64,000 nucleotides of DNA, taken from the NCBI GenBank assembly GCA_036925085.1, contig JAUPFP010000004.1, positions 2,990,001 to 3,054,000 on the forward strand, in the 5' to 3' direction. The notes under the pieces are model-generated. The model was not told the DNA's origin, ran no database searches, and was given only the letters and a program-made list of their open reading frames with translations. Of this stretch, positions 61,101-64,000 are shown piece after piece; the stretch's first letter is position 1, and every line of letters begins with the position of its first letter. This DNA is from Brachycybe producta (Eukaryota; Arthropoda; Diplopoda; Playtdesmida; Andrognathidae). Made by a program: the position numbers and the translations under genes.

Positions 61101-62593
61101 ATTTTGCAGCTGAAAGACAAAATAATCAGAGTTTGCAAAGCGTTTACACTTTAAAACTACCTTATAACTTTCAAAAGTAATTAACATGAACTAAAAATAT
61201 AAATTTTGTAATTTAAAATGCTTTTTTTTTGTAATGAATATTTTCTAATAAACTGTACATGGATATATATATATGTATTTTGTGTGATTTTTTGTTTTTG
61301 TTTCTCGAAGTGGTGCGAATCGTTTATAGGCGAACGAACTGTTTGTAAACGGTTCACTGCAAAGCCGCTTTAAAAGGATCCGAGAATACGAGAGACATTT
61401 TATTCACACGTGGATCTAACGCCGCCATACAGGTAATATATATATATATACAGTATATACAGTATACTGTATATATAGAGAGTAGATATACCGAAAAAAA
61501 TGTGCACTTATCGGTAATTATAATTTCAAAGTCAATTTGCTATGGAAATAGGGCATGCCCTATGCACACTTATCAAATACTTCACGCTTTTAGACTGACA
61601 AAAAGTATTAAAATATATACTTTTCCTCTATATTCTATAGTCTATATAAATATGAGCGACTCTTAATATTCCGAATAATTGTTATTCAAAAAAAAAAACT
61701 TCATATAACTTTTTTTTTCTCTCATTTTTCATTCACTTGTTTTTATTCTCGACAACTTGAACTAACATTCATTATAATAGAAGTTAAAAGGTGAACTCTT
61801 TTTTTTTTTGAATTATTTCTTTTAAAGAAAATTGTTACGGATTGATTACTTCATGGGAAATTTGATGAAAACAAGGCAAAATCAACACTTGTGAATAGAA
61901 AAATTGTTCTAGGATAGTCTAATAACAATTTTTTTTTAAATGAAGATAAAATATTCACAAATTTAAATAAAACTAAAAGCGTGTTTAGTTTTGACTAGAA
62001 GAACTAACACATTAATACGTATGATATAAATTATGATTTAATGTGTATCATAGCAGAAAATGAACAAAAACAAAGAAAATAACTGATTTATTTGCATTTG
62101 AGTTTGTTGACGATTTTTTTTTCTGTTTTTGTTTATTTTTGCCACTTGTTTTGCCAAATTTCAGTTCAAAATCAATTTAAATTTTTGAAAACGTTTACAT
62201 AGAATACTTATATTTTCATTTTACACTTCATTTTAAATAACATGCTATATAATAAGATCTTAATTATAGCTTTTGTTGAGATTCATAGAAAATAAAATTA
62301 AAATTAAAATTAAATTTAAAGACATGACAAAAAAATCCCATTTAAAACAAACAAGTTGATTTTGGAGAAAATCAGCTAACCTGTGCAATAGCCATATAAT
62401 AACTACGAGATCTATAATTGCTGAAATAAACTTATTAGAAGTTTTATTAAGTTAATTGAATTATAATTTGTAAAGCAAGTTTATTCCACTAATTGTGTGG
62501 AGAGTGTCGCTTTTTTTTTCCCTAGAAAATTATTACCGTTCCATTGGATCCGACACAGGCGAGCTTAAATTTCAAGACCGTCTTAGGATTAGC
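36906..62593 (-). CDS. Giant non-classical cadherin (CDH23/PCDH15/Cad89D-like), 44 exons, 5' incomplete
   Basis: This gene encodes a very long single-pass cadherin, expected to mediate calcium-dependent cell-cell or intra-surface adhesion at the plasma membrane. I placed 44 exons by hand; all have GT-AG introns and the phases join without a break, giving about 3,290 residues. About 28 DxNDNxP-type linkers or their degenerate equivalents mark about 28 cadherin repeats, with LDRE and AxDxD motifs in many. They are followed by a juxtamembrane domain (MVVMVLRTDP, then LSNLTGYD, then DMYLYAIDL), a transmembrane helix (LLAFGCIIFISAVLGF) and a cytoplasmic tail of about 150 residues ending DHHNQ at the stop. 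There are no laminin-G or EGF domains and no catenin-binding tail, so it is not a classical, Fat or Flamingo cadherin. Length and repeat number resemble CDH23 (known: 27 repeats, about 3,350 residues). The motif ELTPVGTT in the second repeat recalls PCDH15 and insect Cad89D-type proteins. Orthology is not settled. The signal peptide and first exon(s) were not found. Confidence 0.93.
37249..37440 (-). CDS. Cadherin exon: cytoplasmic tail, membrane-distal part
   Basis: The exon is 192 nt, enters with one base and leaves with two. It encodes the tail from RNTINSMATGSFWEEHHKLYG to GSGDGESQ. A Cys pair (NSCNCI) is present. Donor is GTAGG. No known domain is recognised. Confidence 0.85.
37523..37714 (-). 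CDS. Cadherin exon: end of juxtamembrane domain, transmembrane helix, start of tail
   Basis: The 192-nt exon encodes SIFKENMELIQEMLKGLNVL, a short stretch, then the hydrophobic segment VALLAFGCIIFISAVLGFIS, followed by the positive stop-transfer residues CRHQRRR. This fixes the protein as type I membrane topology. Confidence 0.92.
37802..37870 (-). CDS. Cadherin exon: juxtamembrane domain, third piece
   Basis: The exon is 69 nt and encodes TDMYLYAIDLINNSIVEVDV. The YLYAIDL strand pattern matches the membrane-adjacent domain of long CDH23/PCDH15-type cadherins (family knowledge). The codon split across each boundary is consistent. Confidence 0.85.
38526..38609 (-). CDS. Cadherin exon: juxtamembrane domain, second piece
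   Basis: The exon is 84 nt and encodes HLSNLTGYDIRICKMSAHTD and a further seven residues. LSNLTGYD contains a potential N-glycosylation site (NLT). The donor is GTATG. Confidence 0.85.
38709..38797 (-). CDS. Cadherin exon: juxtamembrane domain, first piece
   Basis: The exon is 89 nt and reads VHVLPDTKMVVMVLRTDPLT in the frame that continues the last cadherin repeat. Another frame is also open and cysteine-rich, but it does not join its neighbours with the best splice sites (see rejected items). Confidence 0.82.
38798..40044 (-). other. Cadherin intron, 1.25 kb, nothing recognised
   Basis: AT-rich intron between the juxtamembrane domain and the last cadherin repeat. Confidence 0.7.
40045..40263 (-). 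CDS. Cadherin exon: last extracellular cadherin repeat
   Basis: This 219-nt exon is exactly 73 codons, phase 0 on both sides. It contains AHDVDEGKYGEIRYEI and FFVDPVTGVIRS, the typical AxDxD and xxIDxxTGxI motifs of a cadherin repeat. The donor is a consensus GTAAGT. Confidence 0.92.
40345..40505 (-). CDS. Cadherin exon: repeat boundary with DENDNSPVF linker
   Basis: The exon is 161 nt and encodes VNVGDENDNSPVFPNKG, a canonical calcium-binding linker, then PAEAGFGYEILKVL that leads into the last repeat. Confidence 0.92.
40585..40722 (-). CDS. Cadherin exon with LDRE motif and a basic RKRR site
   Basis: The exon is 138 nt and encodes LFSIDHSTGKLMVKKSLDRE and then AEKSGKGRKRRQLTS. The RKRR (40598-40609) matches the furin-type consensus R-x-K/R-R and lies in the second-last cadherin repeat. 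Confidence 0.9.
40723..41572 (-). other. Cadherin intron, 0.85 kb, nothing recognised
   Basis: AT-rich intron; a 92-codon open frame on the plus strand is low-complexity and not coding in appearance. Confidence 0.65.
41573..41744 (-). CDS. Cadherin exon: repeat with a non-canonical linker
   Basis: The exon is 172 nt and encodes INIIVGTGQGLRMFPKRHYE, where the expected DxNDNxP linker is absent, and then VFDFNATDETVNKIVSYSIL. Confidence 0.9.
41962..42110 (-). CDS. Cadherin exon: second half of a repeat
   Basis: The exon is 149 nt and encodes ATFSVDNRTGEVTLLRHLDA and YKMTVVAKDKIVPPNF. Donor GTAAG; it joins INIIVG in phase 0. Confidence 0.9.
42111..42787 (-). other. Cadherin intron, 0.68 kb, nothing recognised
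   Basis: AT-rich intron without repeats that I can name. Confidence 0.65.
42788..43045 (-). CDS. Cadherin exon: repeat with DTVDIVPDF linker
   Basis: The exon is 258 nt and encodes LDYEAEDSYNITVLAFDAGE, the linker VTDTVDIVPDF with partly replaced calcium ligands, and LEVAENTSPGSVIYHLESG. Confidence 0.92.
43130..43238 (-). CDS. Cadherin exon: first half of a repeat (AVDFDSNSTGNGQ)
   Basis: The exon is 109 nt and encodes VLQVRAVDFDSNSTGNGQVS, with the usual AxDxD motif and a glycosylation site. It begins in phase 0 and ends after one base. Confidence 0.9.
43372..43585. mobile_element. Repeat family 2, copy 2
   Basis: It shares CATTACAGAAAAAATCATAA, TCATAATAATATTTTGTAAT and TACTGTCATGTGACTGT with the copy at 34128. 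Confidence 0.72.
43600..43800. mobile_element. Palindromic element family 1, copy J (internally deleted)
   Basis: GCGTTTCAGAAGCAACACTA, TATTGATATCTTTCAAAATG and AACACTTTCAAGTTTCTCTT are present, but the centre and part of the right arm are missing. It lies between two family 2 copies. Confidence 0.78.
43795..44032. mobile_element. Repeat family 2, copy 3
   Basis: It shares TTATAATAATGTTTCATAAT, TTTGCTTTTGTGACTGTT and ATGACAATTTACTGTC with the other two copies. Confidence 0.7.
44264..44281. repeat. (CA)n microsatellite
   Basis: Nine CA units in an intron. Confidence 0.95.
44502..44901. mobile_element. Tc1/mariner-style MITE, 400 bp, in a cadherin intron
   Basis: The ends CAGGGTGTTTTTCTGAAAC and TTTCAATTGAAACACCCTG are short inverted repeats flanked by TA on both sides (44500-44501 and 44902-44903). 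No coding frame lies inside. Confidence 0.82.
45159..45299 (-). CDS. Cadherin exon: LDVNDEAPRF linker
   Basis: The exon is 141 nt (47 codons, phase 0/0). It encodes AKDGGVPSLNETTEVAVEIL followed by DVNDEAPRF and VAENKDPGQW. Its donor and acceptor match consensus. Confidence 0.92.
45364..45461 (-). CDS. Cadherin exon: GALNITGDLDRET segment, tandem NAGNAG acceptor
   Basis: The exon is 98 nt and encodes FVVDMRSGALNITGDLDRET followed by TYRFLIL. The acceptor reads AAGCAG, so either AG could be used in frame, changing the protein by one residue. Confidence 0.88.
45462..45989 (-). other. Cadherin intron, 0.53 kb
   Basis: AT-rich. A stretch near 45715-45760 (AAACTTTATTTTCAAAGATC, CATGAAAATAA) may be a remnant of palindromic family 1. 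Confidence 0.5.
45990..46274 (-). CDS. Cadherin exon: VDVNNHNPQF linker
   Basis: The exon is 285 nt and encodes HRINISAIDGGGLSSSTILN, the linker VVDVNNHNPQF, and AAKDKDFGQNADITYKLIAP. The reading frame continues directly from the large exon. Confidence 0.93.
46356..49737 (-). CDS. Cadherin giant exon encoding about ten repeats
   Basis: This single exon is 3,382 nt (1,127 codons plus one base), uninterrupted, starting IKVKVLDENDNTPQF and ending NPLTG. Linkers in order include SDGGHPPVF, ADVNTHPPQF, DDNSQRLNRYPQF, RNFQRSCPKF, DDINDNTPIF, EDVNDQTPRF, DDINDMPPEF, a degenerate one (EELEPQGRSVVHSTRYQF), DDVNDEAPKF and TDVNDNAPKF. LDRE motifs recur (KELDRESF, GLDREKRD, QLDRETKD). By eye it also contains more CpG than the rest of the gene. 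No other exon exceeds 300 nt. Confidence 0.96.
49738..50298 (-). other. Cadherin intron, 0.56 kb, nothing recognised
   Basis: AT-rich intron upstream of the giant exon. Confidence 0.65.
50299..50484 (-). CDS. Cadherin exon: repeat upstream of the giant exon
   Basis: The exon is 186 nt (62 codons, phase 0/0). It encodes VQATSGDSVDRIQYSIVNST and DLTVQAFDGRFATLAK. The linker of this repeat is the start of the giant exon. Confidence 0.92.
50672..50962. mobile_element. Palindromic element family 1, copy K
   Basis: It begins TTAAGGCGGTTTTAAAATGT and ends ATTCATAAACCATCTTC. The arms mirror CTAGAAACTAGAAGTGTAGC and GCTATCTTTCTTGTTTCTAA. Confidence 0.86.
50990..51195. repeat. Tandem repeat, three copies of about 70 bp
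   Basis: ATTTTACTTGCAAATAATTA, TTTAAATTCTTTCAGAGATT and ATTTTCAT recur three times in an intron, next to copy K. Confidence 0.8.
51400..51539 (-). CDS. Cadherin exon: LEDTNDHPPVF linker
   Basis: The exon is 140 nt and encodes SAITMVIIVLEDTNDHPPVF and SIKENLRRGKCFFK. It joins VQATSGDS in phase 0. KCFFK replaces the usual T-x-V-x-x-V pattern but keeps the frame. Confidence 0.85.
51623..51806 (-). CDS. Cadherin exon: full first half of a repeat
   Basis: The exon is 184 nt and encodes VTAKDDDLLFNNITYSILEG, FKINSTTGELIV and YPLAVQAKD. It has clear AxDxD and TGEL motifs. Confidence 0.92.
51871..52044. mobile_element. Pogo/Tigger-like MITE, 174 bp
   Basis: The ends CAGTGGAAACCGTTTAAAAC and TGTTACACGGTTTCCACTG are inverted repeats of about 24 bp, with TA on the left. 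CAGTGGAACC followed by TTTAACACGAA is characteristic of pogo/Tigger termini (family knowledge). It lies 15 bases inside the intron from the donor of the exon at 52060. Confidence 0.82.
52060..52298 (-). CDS. Cadherin exon: repeat with a calcium-poor linker (RAPNNYSPYF)
   Basis: The exon is 239 nt and encodes FFRIDGTTGEIFTILEINSR, VVAVDDGLPTPQTSILVVKI, and KARAPNNYSPYF in place of a DxNDN linker. Its donor lies only about 15 bases from a small TIR element. Confidence 0.91.
52391..52569 (-). CDS. Cadherin exon: VENVNEFPPVF linker
   Basis: The exon is 179 nt and encodes VVLVTVENVNEFPPVFANVS, FPIGGKIGQVKATDKDGN and KYNFIGGDV. Boundary phases are one base in and one base out. Confidence 0.92.
52824..52948 (-). 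CDS. Cadherin exon: GEIGIIQSLDYE segment
   Basis: The exon is 125 nt and encodes FAINNVTGEIGIIQSLDYEL and YILQIAAIDSGIPPQT, the second half of a repeat. Confidence 0.92.
53112..53239 (-). CDS. Cadherin exon: start of a repeat (IIAEDKPINS)
   Basis: The exon is 128 nt and encodes TYQVIIAEDKPINSILPIQL and VSDSDDDLNGKISSYAI. Phase is two bases in, zero out. Confidence 0.91.
53330..53720. repeat. Diverged tandem repeat, about three units of 130-150 bp
   Basis: Units share AAATGCCTCACTAAAAGTCA or AAATGCCTGACTAAAGCTTC, then CTTTCTYCAGAAG, then a run of AAAA and CAAACGGC-type sequence. It lies in the intron between exons 53239 and 53951. Confidence 0.65.
53951..54053 (-). CDS. Cadherin exon: KDVNDNKPIF linker
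   Basis: The exon is 103 nt and encodes VYAKDELSISKANASANITI and VKDVNDNKPIFAK, a canonical calcium-binding linker. Confidence 0.92.
54112..54372 (-). CDS. Cadherin exon: repeat starting DRHDSVPKF
   Basis: The exon is 261 nt (87 codons, phase 0/0). It encodes DRHDSVPKFQKMAYLFSLPE, NVNATDSSTTFEQKMTYW and LTGDVILHKSMDYDPP. The linker DRHDSVP is shifted from consensus. Confidence 0.92.
54641..54883 (-). CDS. Cadherin exon: AFDPDEGENS repeat
   Basis: The exon is 243 nt (81 codons, phase 0/0). It encodes AFDPDEGENSLVHYEITSGN, FVINETTGEIHTRRALDYEL and VYTLNVTARNVKPF, with a long loop before the next linker. Confidence 0.93.
54968..55220 (-). CDS. Cadherin exon: LDINDNQPKF linker
   Basis: The exon is 253 nt and encodes FSIDDNGNIGILRRLDRERR, AAVDNGFPSLSSTAKVEITV and LDINDNQPKF. 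It ends LLQVE, joining AFDPDEG. Confidence 0.93.
55288..55346 (-). CDS. Cadherin exon: short ATDGDQGENG exon
   Basis: The exon is only 59 nt and encodes ATDGDQGENGKLHYTFLGVG. Its codons join on both sides, and ATDxDxGENG is a standard calcium-binding signature. Confidence 0.9.
55440..55732. mobile_element. Palindromic element family 1, copy L
   Basis: GATATCTTTCAAAATAAACT and TTTATAGACAAAAACAAAAA on the left; TGATTAAGCTAACCTTCTAC and CTGAAAACAGAATAAGTAGA on the right. It fills most of the intron and ends about 40 bases from the exon at 55770. Confidence 0.86.
55770..55898 (-). CDS. Cadherin exon: IDVNDHVPQF linker
   Basis: The exon is 129 nt (43 codons, phase 0/0). It encodes VSTASATIYVIDVNDHVPQF and VMEEQESEAILGKVK. 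It lies just beyond copy L of the palindromic element. Confidence 0.91.
55984..56068 (-). CDS. Cadherin exon: GMITTAKTLDYEE segment
   Basis: The exon is 85 nt and encodes GMITTAKTLDYEETNEYVLI and IEVSDGDH, the end of a repeat. Confidence 0.91.
56145..56230 (-). CDS. Cadherin exon: ATDADVNTILEYSI segment
   Basis: The exon is 86 nt and encodes ATDADVNTILEYSIVPLNGS and NFQINKF. Donor GTAAA, acceptor AG, split codon consistent. Confidence 0.9.
56321..56450 (-). CDS. Cadherin exon: IDVNNNPPEI linker
   Basis: The exon is 130 nt and encodes YSLALVKLNVIDVNNNPPEI and AFVGENLPPGTLVLQCK. Confidence 0.92.
56451..57114 (-). other. Cadherin intron, 0.66 kb, nothing recognised
   Basis: AT-rich intron. 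Confidence 0.65.
57115..57326 (-). CDS. Cadherin exon: AEDPDLGDNGEV repeat
   Basis: The exon is 212 nt and encodes ILAEDPDLGDNGEVFYYLPN, IIPQNGSIYVLQSYSKDN and FVAAADRPDHPKER. Confidence 0.92.
57446..57616 (-). CDS. Cadherin exon: LDTNDNNPSF linker
   Basis: The exon is 171 nt (57 codons, phase 0/0). It encodes FTVVEIKLLDTNDNNPSFIP and ELAEPGDIIGN. Donor GTAAG. Confidence 0.93.
57705..57839 (-). CDS. Cadherin exon: GENANFKYRLEDRS segment
   Basis: The exon is 135 nt (45 codons, phase 0/0). It encodes GENANFKYRLEDRSEAFTIN and WILVKDHNKLDREVNSKLKF, including an LDRE motif. Confidence 0.93.
57912..58085 (-). CDS. Cadherin exon: EDINDNLPIF linker
   Basis: The exon is 174 nt (58 codons, phase 0/0). 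It encodes ARVDIEVEDINDNLPIFETK, SILENAPNGFKVTQVHAQDA and DT. Confidence 0.94.
58159..58268 (-). CDS. Cadherin exon: GHLYVVQEIDREA segment
   Basis: The exon is 110 nt and encodes LFDIDHENGHLYVVQEIDRE and SFSLQIQ, the second half of a repeat. Confidence 0.92.
58269..59023 (-). other. Cadherin intron, 0.76 kb, nothing recognised
   Basis: AT-rich intron. Confidence 0.65.
59024..59123 (-). CDS. Cadherin exon: IEAYDKDRAINSSIRYSIL segment
   Basis: The exon is 100 nt and encodes GLPIREKLHIVPKIEAYDKD and INSSIRYSILS. The layout, with an extra loop before the AxDxD motif, resembles the third repeat of PCDH15 (family recollection). Confidence 0.91.
59211..59339 (-). CDS. Cadherin exon: KDTDDQNPAF linker
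   Basis: The exon is 129 nt (43 codons, phase 0/0). It encodes DHGKPSLSTLATMIIKIKDT, then DDQNPAF and YQVRIREKSTVT. Confidence 0.93.
59401..59520 (-). CDS. Cadherin exon: GNLVLARPLDYDEG segment
   Basis: The exon is 120 nt (40 codons, phase 0/0). It encodes SGNVRDTFTLPDPSQGNLVL, ARPLDYDEGIREYNLEIQAQ. An alternative AG two bases in would break the frame. Confidence 0.92.
59690..59780. mobile_element. Palindromic element family 1, decayed copy M
   Basis: Only GTGTGTTAAAAACTAGAAAT and GTCTTCATGTTCTTTA recall one arm. Confidence 0.35.
59827..59922 (-). CDS. Cadherin exon: LTPVGTTVF segment
   Basis: The exon is 96 nt (32 codons, phase 0/0). It encodes LTPVGTTVFRNIKAIDEDQP and SKLKYSIT. The ELTPVGTT motif formed with the previous exon is shared with PCDH15-like second repeats (family recollection). 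Confidence 0.91.
60178..60302. repeat. Tandem duplication, two copies of about 62 bp
   Basis: TTTATTTGTTTATACAG, CAATTTTATAAAYGATTTTT and ACCAAATTGTATT occur twice in a row with few differences, in an intron. Confidence 0.9.
60580..60675 (-). CDS. Cadherin exon: KDVNDHVPEF linker
   Basis: The exon is 96 nt (32 codons, phase 0/0). It encodes EIVHVPVELRIKDVNDHVPE, F, and ends YALEIDE. This is the first complete calcium-binding linker in the window. Confidence 0.92.
60790..61166. mobile_element. Palindromic element family 1, copy N (both outer ends)
   Basis: It begins TTTATGAACATCTGATTTTC and ends GTTTACACTTTAAAACTACC. Arms: GAGAAACTAGAAAGTGTTTA with AGTTTCTAAAACACATTCAA. It is about 375 bp and lies in the intron before the first placed cadherin exon. 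Confidence 0.9.
61435..61490. repeat. TA-rich palindromic tract
   Basis: TATATATATACAGTATATAC, AGTATACTGTATATATAG: overlapping short palindromes around CAGTATACTG. Confidence 0.85.
62537..62593 (-). CDS. Cadherin exon: most upstream exon placed
   Basis: The exon is 57 nt (19 codons, phase 0/0) and encodes ANPKTVLKFKLACVGSNGT. The VLKFKLAC strand followed by EIVHVPVELRI from the next exon matches the end of a first cadherin repeat in PCDH15-like proteins. The intron after it, about 1.86 kb, holds copy N of the palindromic element. Exons further upstream were not found. Confidence 0.75.
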
Positions 62594-63625
62594 CTAAAAT
62601 ATAAATACAAAAAAAATAATATTACAATTTGAAGTAATTAAGTGACGGACATCAAAAGTACGTAAGTGGATTATTTATGTCATTTTGCCAGTGTTACTTT
62701 TCACACACAAAAATATGCACAGACATTAAATTAATAAAATATTTTTTAAAAATTGTATCTGTAATCAAACAAGCAATTTGTTATTTTAAATAACTGTAAA
62801 TTTAAGTTATTACTAAAGTGTAAACGTCACTTGGACTCTGACGTTCAGAAACAACATTAAGCACTTAAAAAAGTTTTATAAACTAGAATTGTACCTGAAT
62901 CAATTGTATTTACATGTTGTTATTTTTTTTTAAGTATTCTTTGTATGGCAGTTTGAAAATGACCCAATTTTAAGCATTAGATGCTTAGCAGATAATATTA
63001 ATGTATTTTAATTACTGTTCAGAAAATTTTAATTTTTAAATATGTCAACATGTAAATACTATTAAGTGATTCAACAACCGTTCTAGTTTTTAAAACAGAT
63101 TCAAGTTTTTCTTAATGTTTTTTTCCTGAAAGACAAAATAATCAAAAGAGTTTTTGGGTCGTTTACACTTTAAACCCAGCTTAATCAATGTTTTAGAATA
63201 AGGACATTAATATTTCTCTGTATTCGCACATTTAAAACTGTGTAAACAAACTTTAAATGACTTGTAAAGTATGTTTAAGAATTTTTTTTTCAAAAACAGA
63301 AGAAGTAAAATTGTTTATTTTCTTCTCTATCTTTGCTTTTTTCTCTTAAAATGTATAGACGAATTTTTATGTTTTCGTTCAGCACTAGTTCTTTCATTTA
63401 GAGCAAGTTTTCTCACGATTTCTTTCCAGTCATTTCTAAGCACAGCAACAGGATTGAAAGAAAACAAATCAAATGGGATAAAACTCCTTTTCTCAACATA
63501 CCTCGCATTCATAGAGATTGATTGAAGACAAAGATTTTTTTTTTAAATTTCTTACTTGAGACAGTTTAACTACACTGCGTATTTAAGAGTTTTAAGAAAA
63601 TTATTCCATTGTCTTATTTCAACGT
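62594..63625 (-). other. Upstream of the placed cadherin exons; missing 5' exons expected beyond
   Basis: Apart from copy O, a 61-codon minus-strand frame at 63327-63512 (PFDLFSFNPVAVLRNDWKEI) is the only one with mixed composition. It has no cadherin motif or signal peptide and I do not assign it. Confidence 0.4.
62812..63185. mobile_element. Palindromic element family 1, copy O
   Basis: It begins TACTAAAGTGTAAACGTCAC and ends GGTCGTTTACACTTTAAACC. Arms: AAGTTTTATAAACTAGAATT and CGTTCTAGTTTTTAAAACAG. Here both outer ends are of the GTGTAAACG type. Confidence 0.85.
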
Positions 63626-64000
63626 CAGGCCCGGACTGAGCCACATGGAAATGGGAAATCTGGCCCACCAGCATATTTCCAGAACCTACCCTATATCAGC
63701 AATAGAACAAATAAACCAATCACAGTAACCCTCTGCTTAAAATGACTTGTGATTTTTATTACTCTTCTATTTGACCTGTCTTAAGCTTAACTTAATTTTA
63801 TTCGTAAAACGAACTTTAAAAAATTATATTCGTTACAATAAACATCACATGGTATGGCCTGCGGATATATTTAAAAATCGCTATCCGGTCCACACTCTTA
63901 ATGAAGTTGCACATACCTGCTCGAAAAGCACTGGCCCCAGAAGTCCCAAAAGGCTTAGAAAAGCACAAGGATTTAAGAATTTTTAAAATTCGAAAAAATG
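63626..64000. mobile_element. hAT-like terminus, element runs off the window
   Basis: The sequence begins CAGGCCCGGACTGAGCCACA, then AATCTGGCCCACCAGCAT, a GC-rich end of the kind seen at hAT termini and unlike its AT-rich surroundings. The other end lies beyond the window, so family and length are not certain. Confidence 0.45.

Noticed and set aside
62381-62420. A 40-nt candidate cadherin exon (YRSRSYYMAIAQ) with good AG and GT sites
   Set aside because: Its length is not a multiple of three and it cannot join the exon at 62537 in frame, whereas 62537-62593 joins 60580-60675 directly in phase 0 and gives a good match to a cadherin repeat end. It might still be a cryptic or alternative exon.

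Overview
The window is AT-rich metazoan nuclear DNA, most likely from a protostome and probably an arthropod. The evidence is intron-rich genes with GT-AG introns, a neuropeptide GPCR of the SIFamide/NPFF-receptor type, a giant non-classical cadherin, and dense small non-autonomous DNA transposons and microsatellites. I cannot name the species. I saw no bacterial-style operons, rRNA, tRNA or CRISPR, and no LTR element, LINE or SINE that I could recognise by eye.

Layout. 1-1.4 kb is a nested minisatellite of about 27-bp units followed by a (GT)n tract. 1.4-26.5 kb has no convincing gene and holds microsatellites, local duplications and several TIR elements: a Tc1/mariner deletion derivative at 6.6-7.1 kb, a TTAA-flanked element at 7.8-8.7 kb, an hAT-like element at 15.3-15.8 kb, and a nested element at 25.5-26.3 kb. 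26.53-27.95 kb (+) carries the two last exons of a class A neuropeptide receptor, covering TM3 to the C-terminus; exons for the N-terminus and TM1-2 were not found. 28-36.9 kb is intergenic, with more TIR elements; one at 31.9-32.7 kb has identical 40-bp terminal repeats. 36.9-62.6 kb (-) is one giant cadherin gene. I resolved 44 exons whose splice sites and phases all agree and which encode about 3,290 residues: roughly 28 extracellular cadherin repeats, a juxtamembrane domain like that of the CDH23/PCDH15/Cad89D-type cadherins, one transmembrane helix and a cytoplasmic tail of about 150 residues. The N-terminal exons, including the signal peptide, lie past 62.6 kb and probably outside the window. 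The last 0.4 kb begins another hAT-like end that runs off the window.

The most striking non-genic signal is a family of palindromic elements of about 370 bp. At least 12 recognisable copies, plus decayed ones, lie in intergenic DNA and in introns of both genes. Each is an imperfect giant inverted repeat with two distinguishable outer ends, and some copies carry later insertions. A second smaller family of about 215 bp (three copies) and several single TIR elements add to this. Within the cadherin, a single 3.4-kb exon carries about ten repeats while the rest of the gene is cut into small exons. An RKRR basic site lies near the membrane end, and several inter-repeat linkers lack the usual calcium ligands.
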